From NCBI GenBank assembly GCA_033239525.1, contig BSYO01000028.1, positions 12,641,597-12,705,596 on the forward strand: 64,000 nt of DNA, read 5' to 3'. The stretch is from Nepenthes gracilis. Taxonomy: Eukaryota > Streptophyta > Magnoliopsida > Caryophyllales > Nepenthaceae. This document shows positions 61,180-64,000 of the stretch, piece by piece. Within the stretch, counting starts at the first letter, position 1. Each line of letters opens with the position of its first letter. Both the position numbers and the translations under genes were made by a program. The notes under the pieces are model-generated. The model was not told the DNA's origin. It worked only from the letters and a program-made list of their open reading frames with translations, and did no database searches.

Positions 61180-62440
61180 TAATGGTACACAAGTTGGACC
61201 TTAATATTGACCGCAAGCCTATCAGACAGAAATAGAGAAACCACTCGGTGAAAATGTTGGTCACCATCCGGGAGGAAGTAAAGAAGTTACTGGATGCCGA
61301 CTTCATCAGGGAAGTCTAATATTCGGACTGGCTTTCTAATATCGTCCTGGTGAATAAAAGCAACTAGAAATGACGAATGTGTATCGATTTTACAGACGTT
61401 AACAAAGCCAGCTTGGAAGACAACTTTCCTTTACCCAGGATCGACCTGCTGGTAGATTCTACATCCGAACATGAGCTGTTGAGCTTTATCGACGCGTACT
61501 CGGGTTACAACTAGATCCGGCTGAGACAAGAAGATGAGGAGCACAGCTCGTTCATGACGGACCAGGGCACTTATTGTTATAAGGTAATGCCTTTTGGTCT
61601 GAAGAACACAGGAGCTACTTACCAGCGACTTGCAAATAAAATATTTGAGAAGCAGATCGGCCGCAATATGGAGGCGTATGTCGACGACATACTCGTTAAG
61701 AGCAGGACCACCATCGACCATATTTGCAACACTCAGAATCATTTGTAGTACCTCGCGCACATAAACTGAAGTTGAACCCGGCCAAGTTCGTCTTTGGAGT
61801 GCCTCGGGAAAGTTTCTGGGTTTCATCATCTCTCAACAAGGGATCGAGGCAAACCCAAAGAAGAACAAGGTCCTCGCAAACATGGCTCCACCGTGAAACG
61901 TCAAGGATGTCCAGTGACTAACCGAGCGACTGGTAGCCTTGTCCCGCTTGTTCACTAAGTCCGGTGACAAGTACCAGCCGTTCCTTAAGGCTCGAAGGGG
62001 GACGAAGTCAAACGGCTTCTAATGGCTGACGGAGTGCCAGGTAGCCTTCAATGAGTTGAAGTAGTATCTGGCCAACTCACCATTGCTGACGTCACCTAAG
62101 GACGGAGAGGAGCTGTACCTTTACCTGGCGGTGTCAGAGGCGACCCTCAGTTCCATCATCTTATGCCAGAATTCCGACACTCTGTAGCTGAACTATTACG
62201 TGAGCAAGACATTGACCAGCCCAGAGATACGCTACCCGCATGCGAAGAAGTTAGCTATAGCGCTTATTTTCTCCACCTAAAAATTGAGACCCTACTTCCC
62301 GCGTGATTGTTCTCACCAACTAGCCTCTGAAGAGCATTCTTTAGAAACCTGACATTTTTAGGCGGCTGGTGAAGTGGGCTATCGAATTGGAAAAGTTTGA
62401 CATTGAATTTCGGCTCAAACTGGCCATTAAAGGGCAGGCT
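61180..62440 (+). pseudogene. Reverse transcriptase of element B
   Basis: Pre-RT at about 61185 (MVHKLDLNIDRKPIRQK), then stops at 61232, 61318-61320, 61366 and 61372. The core has LLSFIDAYSGYN, a TAG at 61512-61514 where element A has CAG, YKVMPFGLKNTGATYQRLAN and an intact YVDDILVKS. Frameshifts near 61725 and 61800 and many stops follow through the thumb/connection region (YYVSKTLTSPEIRY near 62200). Confidence 0.82.
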
Positions 62441-62517
62441 CTGGCCTACTTCATCGTCAAGACTACGACCCCAATTCTTAAAGAACAGCCTCTGAGGATA
62501 CCAGATGGCATGAGGGA

Positions 62518-62940
62518 GTGTCAGAATGGGTCCTCCACGTAGACGGGTCATCTATGGACTCAGGTAGCAGTGCTTGGGGTGATCTCAAGACCCTTGACGG
62601 GTTTAAGGTGAAGTACTCTCTTAGACTCGACTTCTTGGCCACCAATAACATTGCCAAATATAAAACCTTGTTAGCCGGGTTAAGACTAGCCAAAGAGTGC
62701 TCAGCCAAACGACTGACTGTCTACAACGATTCTGAATTAGTCGTCAACCAAGTTAACGGGAGTTTTGAGGCGAGCAACCCACACTTGGCAAAGTACTTGG
62801 CCAAAGTAAAGGAGGCCGCCTGGAGTTTCGACAGACTGACCTTGGTCCATGTTCCCAGAATTGAGTATTGAAAGGTTGACCAACTGGCCAGAGCGGCGGC
62901 GGCCGAAAACCCAGAGCAGTACTCGAGGGACATGTGAGAG
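62518..62940 (+). pseudogene. RNase H of element B
   Basis: EWVLHVDGSSMDSG carries the first catalytic Asp and LTVYNDSELVVNQVNGSF the third. The segment IAKYKTLLAGLRLAKECSAK has Lys where element A has the catalytic Glu (EYEALL), so the enzyme would be dead even without stops. It then runs LAKYLAKVKEAAWSFDRLTL to a TGA at 62869-62871, and on to a second TGA near 62936. Confidence 0.82.
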
Positions 62941-62976
62941 GTTCTAAGCTTTCCCAGTATAAAGGAACTGGAAGCG

Positions 62977-64000
62977 ATGCAAATCTCCAAGATAGAAAAT
63001 TGGATGACCCCATACCAAAGATATCTGGAGGACGAAGCACTGCTAGAAGACGGGGCTGAGGCCAAGCGGATCAAGAAAACAGCCGGCTGGTACACTGTAC
63101 TTTATGGACGGCTGTATCGCCGCAATTACTCGACTCCATACCTCCGGTGCCTCACCCCCGAGGAGGCCGACTATGCCTTGGGTAAAGTCCTCATTGGGAT
63201 TTGCAGATCGCACATCAGTAGCAAGAATATGGCATTCAAGATCATACGATAGAGCTACTACCGACCGTCAATAAAGAATGATGCACTTGAGTTCATAAAG
63301 AAGTATAAGAGCTGCCAACTTCACGACAACCTTCACCACTAGCCGATCACCGATTGAAGTCCCCTCCAGGCTTCTTGGCCCTTCGCATAATTGGAGCTTG
63401 ATATTCTCGGCCCATTTTTCATTGTAACGGGGCAAAGGAAGTTTATTACTGCAGGTATCAACTACTTCACCAAGTGGATCGAGACCATCCTGCTGGCCAA
63501 GATCATGGAGCACAACGTTCTTGAATTTGTTCGCCAGAATATAATCAATAGGTTTGGCATTCCAAAGGTCATAGTAACTGACAACGGAACCTAATTTTTT
63601 GAAAAACACTTCACCAAGTACGCTTCGGTAGCGTACTCTCAAGCGAATGGACAATTGGAGGTCACGAACCGCACACTATTCTACGGCCTTAAGATCAAGC
63701 TGGAGGATGCAGTGGGCTCCTGAGTGGACAAACTGCCCTCTGTCCTCTGGTCTTACTGAACGACTCCAAAGGAGCCAACTTGCGAGACACCCTTCAGCCT
63801 CTACTACGGGACTGAAGGGGTAATCCCGGTTGAGATCAGGCTTCCCAATCTTATGGTCGAATCCTATGACCCGCACGATAACTCCCAGAAAATCCGAAAA
63901 TACCTAGCCTTGTTAGAGGAAGCCCGCAACGCTGCCAAGATGCGAACTACAGCCTACCAACAGCGAATCGCCCGCTATTACAACAAGAAAGTAAAAGCGC
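62977..64000 (+). pseudogene. Integrase of element B, cut by the window end
   Basis: It starts near MTPYQRYLEDEALLEDG. The zinc-binding region keeps His in RSHISSKN and CQLH. A TAG at 63250-63252 and further stops precede LDILGP. INYFTKWIE and VIVTDNGT follow, then a TAA at 63592-63594 where element A has CAG. About 15 residues are missing between FTKY and YSQANGQLEVTNRT compared with element A. The frame continues to AYQQRIARYYNKKVKA at the window edge. Confidence 0.82.

Larger units (their letters stand above)
57945..64000 (+). mobile_element. Tat-lineage gypsy element B, cut by the window end
   Basis: Partial 5' LTR, PBS, gag, protease, RT, RNase H and integrase in the usual gypsy order, all decayed. 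Its protein remnants are the closest relatives of element A in this window. The region after integrase (antisense ORF, 3' LTR) lies outside. Confidence 0.85.

Overview
Plant nuclear DNA, very probably from a flowering plant. One window holds a seven-exon bHLH gene with GT-AG introns, a captured GDSL esterase/lipase gene copy, Ty3/gypsy and Ty1/copia retrotransposons, many solo LTRs and a CACTA DNA transposon, in an AT-rich background full of microsatellites. No bacterial-type gene, rRNA, tRNA or CRISPR array was seen. The species cannot be fixed from the sequence alone.

Layout. 1-5.3 kb is a nest of LTRs: a fragment of a gypsy LTR at the window edge, a solo LTR at 278-1166, and a second Tat-type LTR (1356-5087) interrupted by an unrelated 2.8-kb solo LTR (1876-4679). 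All of this sits in or beside an older inverted-repeat element whose arms are at 1250-1338 and 5186-5275. 5.3-8.06 kb is AT-rich and empty. 8064-15012 is a complete but non-autonomous Tat-lineage gypsy element on the minus strand. It has two LTRs, a primer-binding site, a purine-rich tract, a gag start and a plus-strand antisense ORF, but no pol. 16135-20784 is the only intact host gene, an atypical bHLH transcription factor of the bHLH112/bHLH123 type. 21-28.6 kb is intergenic DNA with solo LTRs (22838-24606, 24910-27383) and a foldback element (28212-28346).

28.65-38.1 kb is a decayed minus-strand gypsy element. Its integrase was split by a gag-only copia element (29016-33456). 38284-43354 is a CACTA element without transposase that carries four exons of a GDSL esterase gene (Pack-CACTA). 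43.8-47.3 kb holds two related solo LTRs in opposite orientation. 48.7-57.9 kb is a 5'-truncated plus-strand Tat-lineage element (A), flanked by a pair of direct repeats of about 467 bp. Its broken pol is followed by a 40-bp tandem repeat, an antisense gene with a likely intron, and the 3' LTR. 57.9-64.0 kb is a second plus-strand Tat-lineage element (B): partial 5' LTR, PBS, gag, protease, RT, RNase H and integrase, cut by the window end.

Target-site duplications were read directly for most insertions: AATTC, AATTA/GATTA, CTTTT, AGTCT, TTGTC, ATAAT, CTACA, TAA (CACTA), GATTC/GACTC and TTTAT. These fix element borders and nesting order. All retrotransposon genes are pseudogenes. Many of their stops look like C-to-T changes (CAG to TAG, CGA to TGA), as expected after long silencing by cytosine methylation.
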